From CAZXVU01 sp964644465 (GTDB lineage: Bacteria; Chlamydiota; Chlamydiia; Chlamydiales; SM23-39): a DNA stretch of 64,000 nucleotides. The stretch covers positions 7,805 to 71,804 of the forward strand of contig CAZXVU010000001.1 in the NCBI GenBank assembly GCA_964644465.1. Reading direction: 5' to 3'. The notes under the pieces are model-generated. The model ran no database searches and was not told the origin of the DNA. It saw only the letters and a program-made list of their open reading frames with translations. Numbering within the stretch: position 1 is the stretch's first letter; every line of letters starts with the position of its first letter. Made by a program: the position numbers and the translations under genes. Of the stretch, positions 1-8,694 are shown piece by piece.

Positions 1-858
1 ATCGACCTTTGCAAGCAGCTCAAATACACCCGCGATCTCCCTCAAATCAGCATTCACTATGAAAAGCAAACCAATTCAGATCTTTCATTTACAGTCCTGC
101 TGGCGCGCCTCAAAGTCAAAAAACAAACTTCTTTGAAAGATTGTTTCTCAAAAGTGTCTACTCCTCTGAATTTTATGATCGATGAAATACGCGTTTTGGG
201 AACGTTGAAGAAAAAATATCCCAAAGAAGCTGCGATCATCCGAGTTACGCTCAGAAAATCGCTCTTCTTCCGACAAGACCATTCCGTCGATCTTCTACGC
301 GCGCGGCAAAAGGTCGTTTTGGAACTCAACCGGATCCTCGGTGAATTCCGCGACTACAATGGAGGAATGATCCTAAAACAAGACGAATCTCTCGATCTGT
401 TGAGAAAAGAAGTAGGATCTACGACGGAAGATGAGGAATTCTTTTTAGAAAACTATTTCTATTCCTTGCGTCCAGGGATTATGCAGACTGTCCATGATCC
501 AGCCATCTTGAAAAAACACTTTTATCTCTTCACCGACCTGATCAAAAATGAGCCGACCGAAGGCAGCTTTACAATGAAAAAAGGGCATGAGGGAAAGTTC
601 TTCATCTACTTTATAGGAGCGATGGCGCCCACTTTTAAGGAATATGTGGAAAATGCGATCGAAAAGCTGAAAATCCCCTCTTACGATCTAACGACCTCTT
701 TTCTTCAAGTTCATGAAACATGTACTTTAGGATACATTTTGCGAGCGGAGAATCCCTGCGATGCAGCAGCCTTTGAAGCAGTTCTCTTGGAATCTCTTCA
801 AACTTGGAGCGACCAGTTCTCTTGCCCCATTTCCCTAACCCGCGCCCATGGTATATAA
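1..858 (+). CDS. Hypothetical protein, N-terminus cut by window edge
   Basis: The frame is open from base 1, so these are the last 285 residues of a protein whose start lies outside the window; it ends with TAA at 856-858. I do not recognise the family. The visible part is soluble and charged, mostly predicted helix (for example a stretch of Lys/Arg/Glu-rich residues coded at about 180-420), with no signal peptide or membrane segment. An apparent start at 133 is only an internal TTG. The coding appearance (no frame breaks, stop just before a repeat-rich convergent spacer) supports a real gene, but no function can be assigned. Confidence 0.75.
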   Translation: MDLCKQLKYTRDLPQISIHYEKQTNSDLSFTVLLARLKVKKQTSLKDCFSKVSTPLNFMIDEIRVLGTLKKKYPKEAAIIRVTLRKSLFFRQDHSVDLLRARQKVVLELNRILGEFRDYNGGMILKQDESLDLLRKEVGSTTEDEEFFLENYFYSLRPGIMQTVHDPAILKKHFYLFTDLIKNEPTEGSFTMKKGHEGKFFIYFIGAMAPTFKEYVENAIEKLKIPSYDLTTSFLQVHETCTLGYILRAENPCDAAAFEAVLLESLQTWSDQFSCPISLTRAHGI

Positions 859-867
859 GAATAACAA

Positions 868-957
868 GATTTGCAGGATCAGGCAGGATTTGCAGGATAA
901 AACTGATTTTATCCATATCCTGTGGCCGCTTGCGGCCTATCCTGCATATCCTGTTTA
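868..957. repeat. Convergent spacer: CAGGAT word repeats around a GC hairpin
   Basis: Between two convergent genes. The left arm carries GCAGGAT three times (873-879, 883-889, 892-898); the right arm carries the reverse complement ATCCTG three times (about 917-955). In the middle lies the perfect hairpin GGCCGC-TT-GCGGCC (924-937). The whole unit can fold into a long imperfect stem and could act as a bidirectional terminator. The word-repeat-plus-hairpin design recurs at other spacers in this window. Confidence 0.7.
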
Positions 958-974
958 TCTCTTCTGAAATAAAT

Positions 975-1787
975 TTAATAGACGGTGATGGCTCTTTCTG
1001 TGTCGTTGAAGATACCTGGAACCCGGGCGTTTTGGGCGTTGATCAATTCTAAGCGAATCGTGTGATCCCCGCTCTTCAAGCCATAGATATAATAGGGCTG
1101 CCAGGATGTTAAGGTGCGCGTAGATTTCCCATCGATGGTCATCCGAACTTTATAGCCATCCTGAGAAAGCTCGCAATTTGTTAAGCAGAAATCGAGAAGG
1201 ATCGGCTTCCCTTCAACGAGAGCAAATTGATCGCTTGGTTCATTATAAGTAACATAAGGCTTTGAAAGGTCCATTCCAGGGGTGTCCTCATAAGTTCCAA
1301 CATAGAAAAAACTCGAATGGAACACTCTCTCCCCTTTTAAACTTTCCCCAAAGGAACGGGCTGGGAAAACCCGGACGGTATGCAATCCCCAGTCCAACTG
1401 ATAAGGCACTTCAAATTTATAGCTTTGATCATAAAAATACCCCTGCTCATCGAGAGGGTCGATCGAGGGCCCATTCACCGGAAAATAAGGGAGATTGTCA
1501 ATAACGACATGGACCGTTTGGCCCATTTTGCTATTGGCAATTTCATCCGCGCGGTCGAATTGCGAATCGGAGCCCAAAGGATATCCATCGACCCGAAATT
1601 GAATCCAGACTGGAGATTTCACAACCTTGCCAGGTTCTGGAACAGCAATGGTCAAAAGGGTCGTTGCAGGCTCAGGCGTCCGCGTCACAGGAATGATCCT
1701 TATGCCATCATCTCCAACATTTATGACCGGCTTACCAGCAAGTCCTAGCGCCAGAGCGGCTACCAATGCAGCTAAAGGCAAGCTCAT
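975..1787 (-). CDS. Secreted hypothetical protein
   Basis: 270 residues. The N-terminus (MSLPLAALVAALALGLAG) is a hydrophobic signal-peptide-like segment; the rest looks like a soluble beta-rich protein with repeated short hydrophobic strands and conserved-looking Trp/Tyr/Pro (FPVNGPSIDP, WGLHTVRVFPA, SWQPYYIYGL), and two cysteines close together in LTNC near residue 205. A GGAG-type ribosome binding site (complement of about 1794-1800) precedes ATG 1787, which supports this start. It stands alone, convergent with the preceding gene. Likely a periplasmic or secreted protein; family not recognised. Confidence 0.8.
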   Translation of the reverse strand: MSLPLAALVAALALGLAGKPVINVGDDGIRIIPVTRTPEPATTLLTIAVPEPGKVVKSPVWIQFRVDGYPLGSDSQFDRADEIANSKMGQTVHVVIDNLPYFPVNGPSIDPLDEQGYFYDQSYKFEVPYQLDWGLHTVRVFPARSFGESLKGERVFHSSFFYVGTYEDTPGMDLSKPYVTYNEPSDQFALVEGKPILLDFCLTNCELSQDGYKVRMTIDGKSTRTLTSWQPYYIYGLKSGDHTIRLELINAQNARVPGIFNDTERAITVY

Positions 1788-1945
1788 AAAGAAACTCCTC
1801 TTGGAAAGCTTTAAATATCCTCTTCAAGCTATTTTTTCAATCTATCCCCATAAGTGATTTAGGATGTAAGACCATTCGAAATGTTTCATTTTAATACCCT
1901 CATGGTCTAATTTGAGTGAGCACTTTTTCTCACTGGGCCTAAGGC

Positions 1946-2848
1946 ATGATTTTTTTCAGACTCTCCTCTTCCTTGAAAAAAGGGATCTTCTTGATGCTGT
2001 GCGCCTCGGCTTTCTATCTGATCGTGAATGCTTTAGCCAGCCATGTCCAGGTTCGTATCCCCATCGCGCAAATACTCTTCTTACAGAACCTAATTGCCCT
2101 TTGCTGCCTCCTTCCGGTCATTCGAAAAAAAAAGGATTTTTTCCAATTTTCCCATTGGAAACTCCACCTCGTTAGGGATCTAGCAGGCCTTACCAGCTTC
2201 TATTTCATTTTTTTAGCCTTGAAAACTACGAATTTGCTCGATGCGACAGCCCTCCATTACACAAGCCCATTTTTTGTACCTATCCTGGGTATTTTCTGGC
2301 TTAAAGAACAATTTTCTTTCCACATCTGGTGGTCGATCGGATTAGGATTCATCGGGATCATCATCTTTCTGAATCCAGCGTGGGACGTTTTTCATCCTGG
2401 TGCAATGATTGCTCTTTTCGGGGCAATCGCTGCAGCCTTTGCCCTTTCGGCAGTCCGCAGCCTCGTTCTCAAAAAAGAGCCTGTTGAAAGGATCTTGTTT
2501 TTCTTCTTTACGGTCAGCGCTTTTGCGATGTTTCCTTTTGCTTTGGCAAAATGGGTCCAACCAACTCCTATGGATTGGATATTTGTTCTTTTAATGGGCT
2601 TTTCAGCAGTAGCGAATCAAGTGCTGCTCACAAGAAGTTTTGCCTTTGCTCCCTCAAGCTATCTTGCTCCTGTCGCCTATTCTTCCATCATTTATGCGGC
2701 AATATTTAATTGGCTCATATTCAAAGAACCCCTTGGACTTCGTTCTCTAGTGGGCTCCCTTTTCATCATCCTGGGAGGAACTCTGACATACATGTTAGGG
2801 AAAAGGAGAACACCCCAGATTTTCTCTACAGAGAAAAGTTCTGCATGA
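1946..2848 (+). CDS. EamA/DMT-family transporter
   Basis: 300 residues with about ten hydrophobic helices and the two-fold EamA repeat: LHYTSPFFVPILGIFWLKE at the end of the first repeat and APVAYSSIIYAAIFNWLIF in the second. DMT carriers export or exchange small metabolites across the inner membrane; in Chlamydia a DMT protein (CTL843) moves S-adenosylmethionine, but nothing here fixes the substrate. The ATG at 1946 sits right behind an AAGG (1941-1944), which is closer than ideal; a stem (AGTGAG/CTCACT, 1915-1934) lies immediately upstream. A second DMT gene is at about 50 kb. It lies 14 bp upstream of purU. Confidence 0.85.
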   Translation: MIFFRLSSSLKKGIFLMLCASAFYLIVNALASHVQVRIPIAQILFLQNLIALCCLLPVIRKKKDFFQFSHWKLHLVRDLAGLTSFYFIFLALKTTNLLDATALHYTSPFFVPILGIFWLKEQFSFHIWWSIGLGFIGIIIFLNPAWDVFHPGAMIALFGAIAAAFALSAVRSLVLKKEPVERILFFFFTVSAFAMFPFALAKWVQPTPMDWIFVLLMGFSAVANQVLLTRSFAFAPSSYLAPVAYSSIIYAAIFNWLIFKEPLGLRSLVGSLFIILGGTLTYMLGKRRTPQIFSTEKSSA

Positions 2849-2862
2849 TATAATTTTTCCAC

Positions 2863-3720
2863 ATGGATCAGAAAAAATATATCCTTACACTCTCTTGCAA
2901 AGACCGGCTCGGCATTGTCTCTAAAGTTTCGACATTTTTGGCCCAGAACCAAGGATTTATCTTGGAGATGGCGCAATTTGGAGACGTATCTACAGGCTTT
3001 TTTTTCTTTCGCTGTCTATTTGAATTCCAAACCGATTCCTTAAGCAAAGAGCAGTTCAGCAAGCGGTTTCAGGCAATCGCCAAAGAATTAGGACTTGAGT
3101 GGGCCCTTCACGACCCTCTTGCAAAACCCCGTGTCCTTCTTCTAGTTTCTACAGCGAGCCATTGCTTGAATGATTTACTACATCGCAGCCGCAGCGGCAC
3201 CCTCCCTATCGATGTTGCAGCCGTCGCATCGAACCATGAAGATTTACGCGAAATGACAAAATGGTACAAGATCCCCTTCCATTTTTATCCCATTTCTTCT
3301 GACAGAAAAGAAGAGCAGGAAGAGAAGATCGCTTCCCTTGTCGATAAAGAGAAGATCGACCTAGTTGTCTTGGCCCGCTACATGCAAGTCCTCTCCCCCG
3401 CCCTCACTAAGAAATTCCTTGGTAAAGCCATCAATATCCATCATTCCTTCCTACCCAGCTTTAAAGGGGCAAAGCCCTATCATCAAGCTTTCTATCGCGG
3501 CGTAAAGCTCATTGGAGCAACAGCGCATTATGTCAGCGACGAGCTCGATGAAGGGCCAATCATTGATCAAGAAGTGCTTCGCGTCGATCATACCCACACT
3601 GCTACTCAGCTCGTTGAATTGGGCCGCGACATTGAATGCCTAGTCCTAGCCAGAGCCGTCAAATACCATATCGAGCAACGGGTCTTCATCAACGGCCACA
3701 AAACAGTCATCTTCAAATAG
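2863..3720 (+). CDS. purU: Formyltetrahydrofolate deformylase
   Basis: 285 residues, the normal length for PurU, which hydrolyses 10-formyl-THF to formate and THF. An N-terminal ACT domain (about residues 5-85: LTLSCKDRLGIVSKVSTFLA) is followed by a formyltransferase-type domain with the typical INIHHSFLPSFKGAKPYHQA segment and the downstream YVSDELDEGPIIDQE, which carry the catalytic His and Asp region. It begins 14 bp after the DMT gene, so the two may be co-transcribed. A clear family match. Confidence 0.95.
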   Translation: MDQKKYILTLSCKDRLGIVSKVSTFLAQNQGFILEMAQFGDVSTGFFFFRCLFEFQTDSLSKEQFSKRFQAIAKELGLEWALHDPLAKPRVLLLVSTASHCLNDLLHRSRSGTLPIDVAAVASNHEDLREMTKWYKIPFHFYPISSDRKEEQEEKIASLVDKEKIDLVVLARYMQVLSPALTKKFLGKAINIHHSFLPSFKGAKPYHQAFYRGVKLIGATAHYVSDELDEGPIIDQEVLRVDHTHTATQLVELGRDIECLVLARAVKYHIEQRVFINGHKTVIFK

Positions 3721-3723
3721 GAA

Positions 3724-3810
3724 AACCCCCGCACCCCATTCCATAATTTTTTTCTATCTCTGTGCTTCTCTGTGTCCTCCGTGGCTCTGTGGTAGATCTC
3801 TCTTTCCCGG
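3724..3810. repeat. Intergenic repeat (CCCCGCACCCC plus CTCTGTG words)
   Basis: The spacer after purU starts with CCCCCGCACCCC and continues with repeated CTCTGTG/CTGTGTCC/CTCTGTGG words (about 3761-3793). The same two modules occur in other order and orientation at 11950-12034, 12624-12708 and 28364-28477, so this is one degenerate copy of a dispersed intergenic repeat family. Confidence 0.6.
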
Positions 3811-3848
3811 CCTTGAAGAAAATGGCAGGTCTTGCTTAGATCCGGTTT

Positions 3849-4301
3849 ATGAAGAGACTACTGCATCTCCTCCTTATCGTTGGGACTGGACTATCTCTCC
3901 TTGGTATTGCTTTGTTCTTCAAACAAGGCTCCCTCCCCATTCTTAATGAAGAAGGATTGATCGCCCAAAGCACTTATATGGGTCCCAAAGGAACCAATCT
4001 CAATCCTCAACTGGTTAGAGTGGAAGTGCTCGTTCATGATAGCCCTGAGCAGGGAGGCGTTCAAATCCAAAGCGTTATCTTCGATGGAAATTATGTACCG
4101 CTGAAACCCCGCGACATCTATGGATACAGGGGCGGCGCGAGTTTCCAGATATATCCAGGAGTCTATAAGCTTCAGTGGAGTGTGAATCGAACCAAATTTG
4201 CTTGGCCTAGATCGATCACCCATGAAGAAACAGTCACCATCAGCCCTCGAGATATGTGGGTTCAGATCGGCATCATTGGGGAAAACGCCTCAATTCAGTG
4301 A
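3849..4301 (+). CDS. Small membrane-anchored hypothetical protein
   Basis: 150 residues. One N-terminal hydrophobic helix (about residues 4-25) may be a signal anchor or uncleaved signal peptide; the rest is a small beta-rich domain with no motif I recognise (IQSVIFDGNYVPLKPRDIYG, YPGVYKLQWSVNR). The frame overlaps the 3' end of the convergent hydrolase gene by 29 bp. It looks like an extracytoplasmic beta-sandwich protein, but this is only an impression from strand-like alternation. Confidence 0.65.
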   Translation: MKRLLHLLLIVGTGLSLLGIALFFKQGSLPILNEEGLIAQSTYMGPKGTNLNPQLVRVEVLVHDSPEQGGVQIQSVIFDGNYVPLKPRDIYGYRGGASFQIYPGVYKLQWSVNRTKFAWPRSITHEETVTISPRDMWVQIGIIGENASIQ

Positions 4302-5142
4302 TGATTTTACGAGTGATCCGACGAGAGAAAAGCGTGCTTATATGGCATAGATCTTCTAACAACATTCCAGGATGATCGTCTAAAAGCGCGGAAGTTCCCG
4401 GCACAACCAGTTCGTCGCATTGTGTTGCGAAATGATAGTATCGAATTTGGGGGTTTTTTGAGATCGCTGTGCGAATCTCATTGAGAAGCTCAGAGTTACG
4501 CCGCATCTCTTTTGCACAGCGGCCTAAAGCGATGTAGGCAATAGGAGTGCCCTTAAATGGAGTTACAATCGTGATCAGGTCGGTCACTTTCCCTTTTGGC
4601 GCAAGAGTGCAAGCGTATAGAGCGCTGACAAGGCCTCCCATAGAATGTCCAATTAGAATCAGGTCCTCGCGGCCTGTTTCTTGAGCGATTTTTTCCGCTT
4701 TGATTTTCACTTGATTTGCATAAGTACGAATCGATGCGATGGGATTCTTTAAATTGATCGTATAGAGCGGGCCTATGCCTGCTTTTTCCAGATAATATTT
4801 ATGGAAGACCCAGGCAAAACTGTTATTCAGGTAGCCATGGACAAGGAGGATAGGACGGCCTGTTCGTTTATTTTTGTCTTTCTTAAACGTTAAAGGGATA
4901 AAGCACAAAACGGTGATGAACGCGAGGCACTCGATAGAACCTGCATGGATCCAATGAATTAATCTTGCCAGGGGATCAGGGAGATTTATAGCCAGCCGAT
5001 TCAGGAGCCGGATTAGAAATAAACTCCCTGAAAGGATCGCAATGACGAAGGCTGAAGTACTGTGAGGATTGAATCCATAAATGGCAGCCGTCAATAGACA
5101 TAAGCCCACCAATAAAAAAGTCGATATGGAAAAAAACTTCAT
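4273..5142 (-). CDS. Membrane-anchored alpha/beta hydrolase (lipase/esterase-like)
   Basis: 289 residues. The first ~85 residues carry two or three hydrophobic helices; the hydrolase domain starts at RPILLVHGY (oxyanion region, about 96-104). The nucleophile elbow is GHSMGG with Ser167; Asp243 (ATQCDELVVPG) and His267 (DLCHIST) complete a plausible triad. The GPLYTINLKNP and VTPFKGTP segments are typical of PGAP1/triacylglycerol-lipase-like enzymes. It is likely anchored at the inner membrane and may act on lipids or esters; the substrate is unknown. The 3' end overlaps the convergent small gene by 29 bp. Confidence 0.85.
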   Translation of the reverse strand: MKFFSISTFLLVGLCLLTAAIYGFNPHSTSAFVIAILSGSLFLIRLLNRLAINLPDPLARLIHWIHAGSIECLAFITVLCFIPLTFKKDKNKRTGRPILLVHGYLNNSFAWVFHKYYLEKAGIGPLYTINLKNPIASIRTYANQVKIKAEKIAQETGREDLILIGHSMGGLVSALYACTLAPKGKVTDLITIVTPFKGTPIAYIALGRCAKEMRRNSELLNEIRTAISKNPQIRYYHFATQCDELVVPGTSALLDDHPGMLLEDLCHISTLFSRRITRKIITELRRFPQ

Positions 5143-5160
5143 GAAAATATTGTATCTATT

Positions 5161-5673
5161 TCAACGTTCTTGAAAAGGAATGGTTTCTTTTCGATAGTTT
5201 TGAATGTAATCTCTGAGAATTTGTCCATGGTCGAAGGCCATCTCTTCCCAGGGAATTTGGTCGAGAGGTACGATCCAGGCATTGGCCGCATCATCTCCTG
5301 CTCGAACGTTTCCTACTCCACGTGCGATAAATGTCACTTCGATGGAATGGTGCCGAACATCTCGCATTGGATCTGAATATACGTGGAACTGTAGGAGATC
5401 GGTCAGATCCAAATGGACTTCTTCCATCATTTCCCGACGAACTGCATCTTCCACTGTTTCTCCATACTCTACCTTTCCGCCTGGGAGGGCTTTTCCATAA
5501 GGAATTTTCCCCCTTTCGATCAGAACAATTCCCAAGAAACATTCATGTTCATCGTACATTTCAATAATCGCAGATGTGGTCAAAACAGGAATCCGTCGAA
5601 TCGACGGTTTTGTTTCAGATACACCTTCTGCAACCAAAGAAAACGTAAGAATAAACGCAATCAACCATTTCAT
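5161..5673 (-). CDS. Nudix hydrolase with N-terminal signal peptide
   Basis: 170 residues. The Nudix box spans Gly66-Leu88 (GKVEYGETVEDAVRREMMEE) and fits GX5EX7REUXEEXGU except that the last Gly is His87; the metal-binding Glu81, Glu84 and Glu85 are present, so pyrophosphohydrolase activity on a nucleoside diphosphate derivative is plausible. Residues 1-20 (MKWLIAFILTFSLVAEGVSE) form a good signal peptide, unusual because Nudix enzymes are normally cytosolic. An AGGGGA ribosome site (complement of about 5680-5686) precedes ATG 5673, which supports the start that includes the signal peptide. It lies 18 bp upstream (in minus-strand order) of the hydrolase gene and may be co-transcribed with it. 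Confidence 0.88.
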   Translation of the reverse strand: MKWLIAFILTFSLVAEGVSETKPSIRRIPVLTTSAIIEMYDEHECFLGIVLIERGKIPYGKALPGGKVEYGETVEDAVRREMMEEVHLDLTDLLQFHVYSDPMRDVRHHSIEVTFIARGVGNVRAGDDAANAWIVPLDQIPWEEMAFDHGQILRDYIQNYRKETIPFQER

Positions 5674-5736
5674 CTATTTCCCCTAAAAATAGGGAAACTG
5701 TAAATTGATACCAAAAATTTTGCAAGAGGTGTGTTC

Positions 5737-6243
5737 GTGAGATCGATTTTGCTTTTTGTAGACGAGATTTATGAAGATCTGGAGCTCTGGTATCCAAAAT
5801 TGCGCCTTGAAGAAGCGGGATTTAAAACAGTCGTTGCAGGGGCAGAGGTAGGAAAAACCTACACGGGCAAACACGGCTATCCCTGCAAAGCCGATATTAC
5901 CTATGATAACGTGCAAACAAAGGCATTCGATGGCCTTGTCATCCCTGGCGGCTATGCTCCCGATAAAATGCGGAGACATCCTAAAGCTCTCGAGATTGTG
6001 CGGCAAATGCACGAAGCGAAGAAAATGATCGCCTTTATCTGTCATGCAGGCTGGGTCCCCATCTCGGCAAAAATCCTCAAAGGAAAAAACGTCACTGGAT
6101 TTAGCGCTATTAAAGATGACTTAGAAAACGCCGGAGCCCATTTCACCGACAAACCAGTCGTAGTCGACGGCCATCTCATCACATCGCGCAATCCCGGAGA
6201 CCTTCCCGTCTTCTGCAAGGCGATACTTCAGTTACTTGGCTAA
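5737..6243 (+). CDS. DJ-1/PfpI family protein
   Basis: 168 residues from GTG 5737. I prefer this start over GTG 5731 because an AGAGG (5725-5729) then has a 7-base spacing. The fold signature is complete: an N-terminal ILLFVDEIYEDLEL with the conserved Glu, GLVIPGGYAP, and the nucleophile elbow ICHAGW with the reactive Cys, followed by KGKNVTGF and the TSRNPGDLP end typical of PfpI/YhbO-type deglycases or glutamine amidotransferase-like proteins. Its likely role is protein or metabolite repair (glyoxal damage); protease activity was the older suggestion for this family. Divergent from the Nudix gene. Confidence 0.9.
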   Translation: MRSILLFVDEIYEDLELWYPKLRLEEAGFKTVVAGAEVGKTYTGKHGYPCKADITYDNVQTKAFDGLVIPGGYAPDKMRRHPKALEIVRQMHEAKKMIAFICHAGWVPISAKILKGKNVTGFSAIKDDLENAGAHFTDKPVVVDGHLITSRNPGDLPVFCKAILQLLG

Positions 6244-6283
6244 ATATCCTGTAGAGGCTATGGTGCGGTTTTAGGAGAGGCTT

Positions 6284-7255
6284 ATGCATTTAGCTGGAGT
6301 CGATATTGGCGGAACAAAAATTTGCGTTTGCCTCGGAAATGACAAGGGCAAGATCTACGCCTCCAAACGGATTTTGACCCAGCCTCTAAAGGGCTGGAAA
6401 AACGGCCTAGCTGCGACTGCCAAACTGCTTCAGGAGATCGCCCGCGAACAAGAAATCGACATCAAAGAAATCGCAGGCATCGGCATCTCCTCTCCAGGCC
6501 CCATCTCTTCAAAACTTGGGAAAATGTTAAGACCACCCAATCTCCCCGGATGGGAAAACGCTGAACTCGTCCGCTTTTTCGAAGAGACTTTCCGAAAACC
6601 TGTGAAAATGAATAACGATGCGAACGCGGCCGCTTTGGCTGAGTATCAATTCGGCGCTTCCAAAGGAACAAAAAATCTCATCTATCTCACCTGCAGCACG
6701 GGCATGGGGGGAGGCGCAATCATCAATGGCGAACTCGTTCAGGGCGTTTCGGACACCGCAGCTGAAGTGGGGCATTTCGTTCTCGATATCAACGGCCCTT
6801 CCTGCCCATGCGGCCAAAAGGGATGCTTTGAAACCTATTGCGGCGGAGCGGCGCTGGCAAAAAAAATGCGCGAAGAGATTGAGATCGACAAAATCGACAC
6901 TCAAGTCCTGAGAGAAGCGCATGGACAGGTGGAACAAATTGATGCCGGCTGTCTCATTGCCGCCGTTAAGAAAAAAGACCCATATGCCCTTCGCGTTTGG
7001 GACGAATTCATACTCCGCCTCGCTCAGGGGATCGGCGTTGTCCTCATGAATTTCAATCCAGAAGTCGTTATTCTTGGCACAATTGCCATTCACAGCGGGC
7101 GCGATCTGCTCGATCCTCTAAAAATACAGCTTCCCCACTTCGCGTGGAAAGAAAATGTCCAAGCTTGCCGCATTGAAGCAAGCCATCTCGGCGATCAAAT
7201 CAGCGAACTCAGCGGACTCGCCCTCGCCAAACTTGCCTCTTCCCAAAAAACTTAA
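6284..7255 (+). CDS. ROK-family sugar kinase (glucokinase-like)
   Basis: 323 residues, typical ROK length. The N-terminal DIGGTKICVCLG is the phosphate-binding loop; MNNDANAAALAEY holds the catalytic Asp; GVSDTAAEVGHF is followed by the zinc motif CPCGQKGCFETYCGG (Cys-X-Cys-X4-Cys plus upstream His), all hallmarks of ROK kinases. It probably phosphorylates glucose or an amino sugar to feed glycolysis or cell-wall precursors; the exact sugar cannot be read from sequence alone. A GGAG (6273-6276) precedes ATG 6284. Confidence 0.92.
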   Translation: MHLAGVDIGGTKICVCLGNDKGKIYASKRILTQPLKGWKNGLAATAKLLQEIAREQEIDIKEIAGIGISSPGPISSKLGKMLRPPNLPGWENAELVRFFEETFRKPVKMNNDANAAALAEYQFGASKGTKNLIYLTCSTGMGGGAIINGELVQGVSDTAAEVGHFVLDINGPSCPCGQKGCFETYCGGAALAKKMREEIEIDKIDTQVLREAHGQVEQIDAGCLIAAVKKKDPYALRVWDEFILRLAQGIGVVLMNFNPEVVILGTIAIHSGRDLLDPLKIQLPHFAWKENVQACRIEASHLGDQISELSGLALAKLASSQKT

Positions 7256-7299
7256 TATTTGGTAAGCATTTTCTTTACATTTCTTTAAAGGAGATGCTG

Positions 7300-7764
7300 A
7301 TGACTCGTGTACCAGAGATTAAAATGGATCTACCGCAAATTCATCCACCCAGAGGATCATGCTGCGGAATGATCTTGAAAGGAATTTCCTTATTGACCTG
7401 GATTCCGAGAAAAACGGTAACCAAAGTCTGCAATTTGTGTTGTTTGCCTTTTGGAATTTTTACTGAACTTGCAAGATATATATTTTTTCCGCAGGAACAC
7501 AAATCGCGCAATCCCAATTGCATATGGATAAAAGTCAGGCCAGAAGACCGGCCTCCAGGATACAATTTTTTCTACGGTTTTTTTGTAGAAAAAAAGGTAT
7601 TTAACGACATCCATTATGTCCAAATCGGTCATCTTACCCAGTCAAACCCACACTGGGAACCTCAGCAACATACAAGCTTTATACCTGGGGATGTTTTCAT
7701 TGAACTTGAGCACCGCTATGTGCCCAATGCTGAAGCTCTATTCCTAGGGAAGACGAATCCATAG
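7300..7764 (+). CDS. Hypothetical protein
   Basis: 154 residues from ATG 7300, chosen over ATG 7294 because AAAGGAG (7287-7293) is then 6 bases away instead of touching. There is a hydrophobic, Cys-rich stretch around residues 20-60 (GSCCGMILKGISLLTW, NLCCLPFGIFTELARYIFF), then a soluble part with several Pro/His/aromatic residues (RPPGYNFFYGFFVEKK, NPHWEPQQH). No family recognised. The hydrophobic segment could be membrane-associated. Its 3' end overlaps manA by 21 bp on the other strand. Confidence 0.65.
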   Translation: MTRVPEIKMDLPQIHPPRGSCCGMILKGISLLTWIPRKTVTKVCNLCCLPFGIFTELARYIFFPQEHKSRNPNCIWIKVRPEDRPPGYNFFYGFFVEKKVFNDIHYVQIGHLTQSNPHWEPQQHTSFIPGDVFIELEHRYVPNAEALFLGKTNP

Positions 7765-8694
7765 AGCTTCGCACTTTCCCGCAATCTCAATCGACATCGA
7801 TGCTGCAGGAACCAAATAGGTCATTCCAGCTTGGAACGGCTCGCTATTCCCATCTACTATGATCTTTCCCTCTCCCCGAATGCAGAAGAATATTTGGAAA
7901 GTATTGTGCAGAGGAGTCCCATGCCATCGATCGAAAATATCCACTTTAATGACTACAAAAAATGGCGATGTGATCAGAGAAACCAATTGATGATGCATGT
8001 CGCTTTCAAGATGGCGATGGGGCATCTTCGGGCTTTTTACGTCTTGCCAGTGGATCGAAGCAAAAGCTTCTTTCATATGCAAAGGCCGCGGTTTCCCATC
8101 CTTTTCAACTCGCCCCCAATCATAAAGGCGGTACGTCGTATTGGAATTTTGCTGGATCTCATAGAGAAAACTGCCTGCGCAGATCGCATGGACGCGGCCG
8201 CCAGGTATATAGACTACATCCCCGGGTTCAAGATCGATTTTTTCAACAAGATCCTCTGCCTTGCTTTTCTTGATGGCATCCATGAGCTCTTTCTCAGTCG
8301 TATTCTTCTTCAGGCCCGCTAAAACAGATCCTTTATCCAGCGCAAACCACATTTCTGTTTTCGGCTCTCCTTCCAAAAGAAGAGCTGTTGTCTCGTCAGG
8401 ATGTACTTGGATGCTTAAATTTTCCTTCGCGTCGATGATCTTCAGAAGAAGCGGAAATTTGTCGAATTTCTTATCCACGCCATAAAGCTTTTCCCCAAGT
8501 TCCAGAACAAGATCGTGGAGAGTACGCCCTTCATATTCGCCATTTGCAACAATGCTCATCCCCTCCTTTCTATCGGAGATCTCCCAGGATTCGGCAATCT
8601 TTCCAGGTTTTGCAGTGCGCTGGTACTGTTTGGGGATCCTGTCCCCTCCCCAGATATACTCTTGATAAATGGGTTCAAAGCGTATCGGATACAT
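7744..8694 (-). CDS. manA: Mannose-6-phosphate isomerase, class I
   Basis: 316 residues, matching the short (Bacillus-type) class I phosphomannose isomerases. It interconverts fructose-6-P and mannose-6-P. Visible signatures: WGGDRI near the N-terminus, LLLKIIDAKENLSIQVHPDE with the zinc-binding Gln/His and Glu, and DVVYIPGGRVHAICAG with the second zinc His. The start at 8694 overlaps the end of the YihY gene by 20 bp, so both are probably one transcript. Confidence 0.93.
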   Translation of the reverse strand: MYPIRFEPIYQEYIWGGDRIPKQYQRTAKPGKIAESWEISDRKEGMSIVANGEYEGRTLHDLVLELGEKLYGVDKKFDKFPLLLKIIDAKENLSIQVHPDETTALLLEGEPKTEMWFALDKGSVLAGLKKNTTEKELMDAIKKSKAEDLVEKIDLEPGDVVYIPGGRVHAICAGSFLYEIQQNSNTTYRLYDWGRVEKDGKPRPLHMKEAFASIHWQDVKSPKMPHRHLESDMHHQLVSLITSPFFVVIKVDIFDRWHGTPLHNTFQIFFCIRGEGKIIVDGNSEPFQAGMTYLVPAASMSIEIAGKCEALWIRLP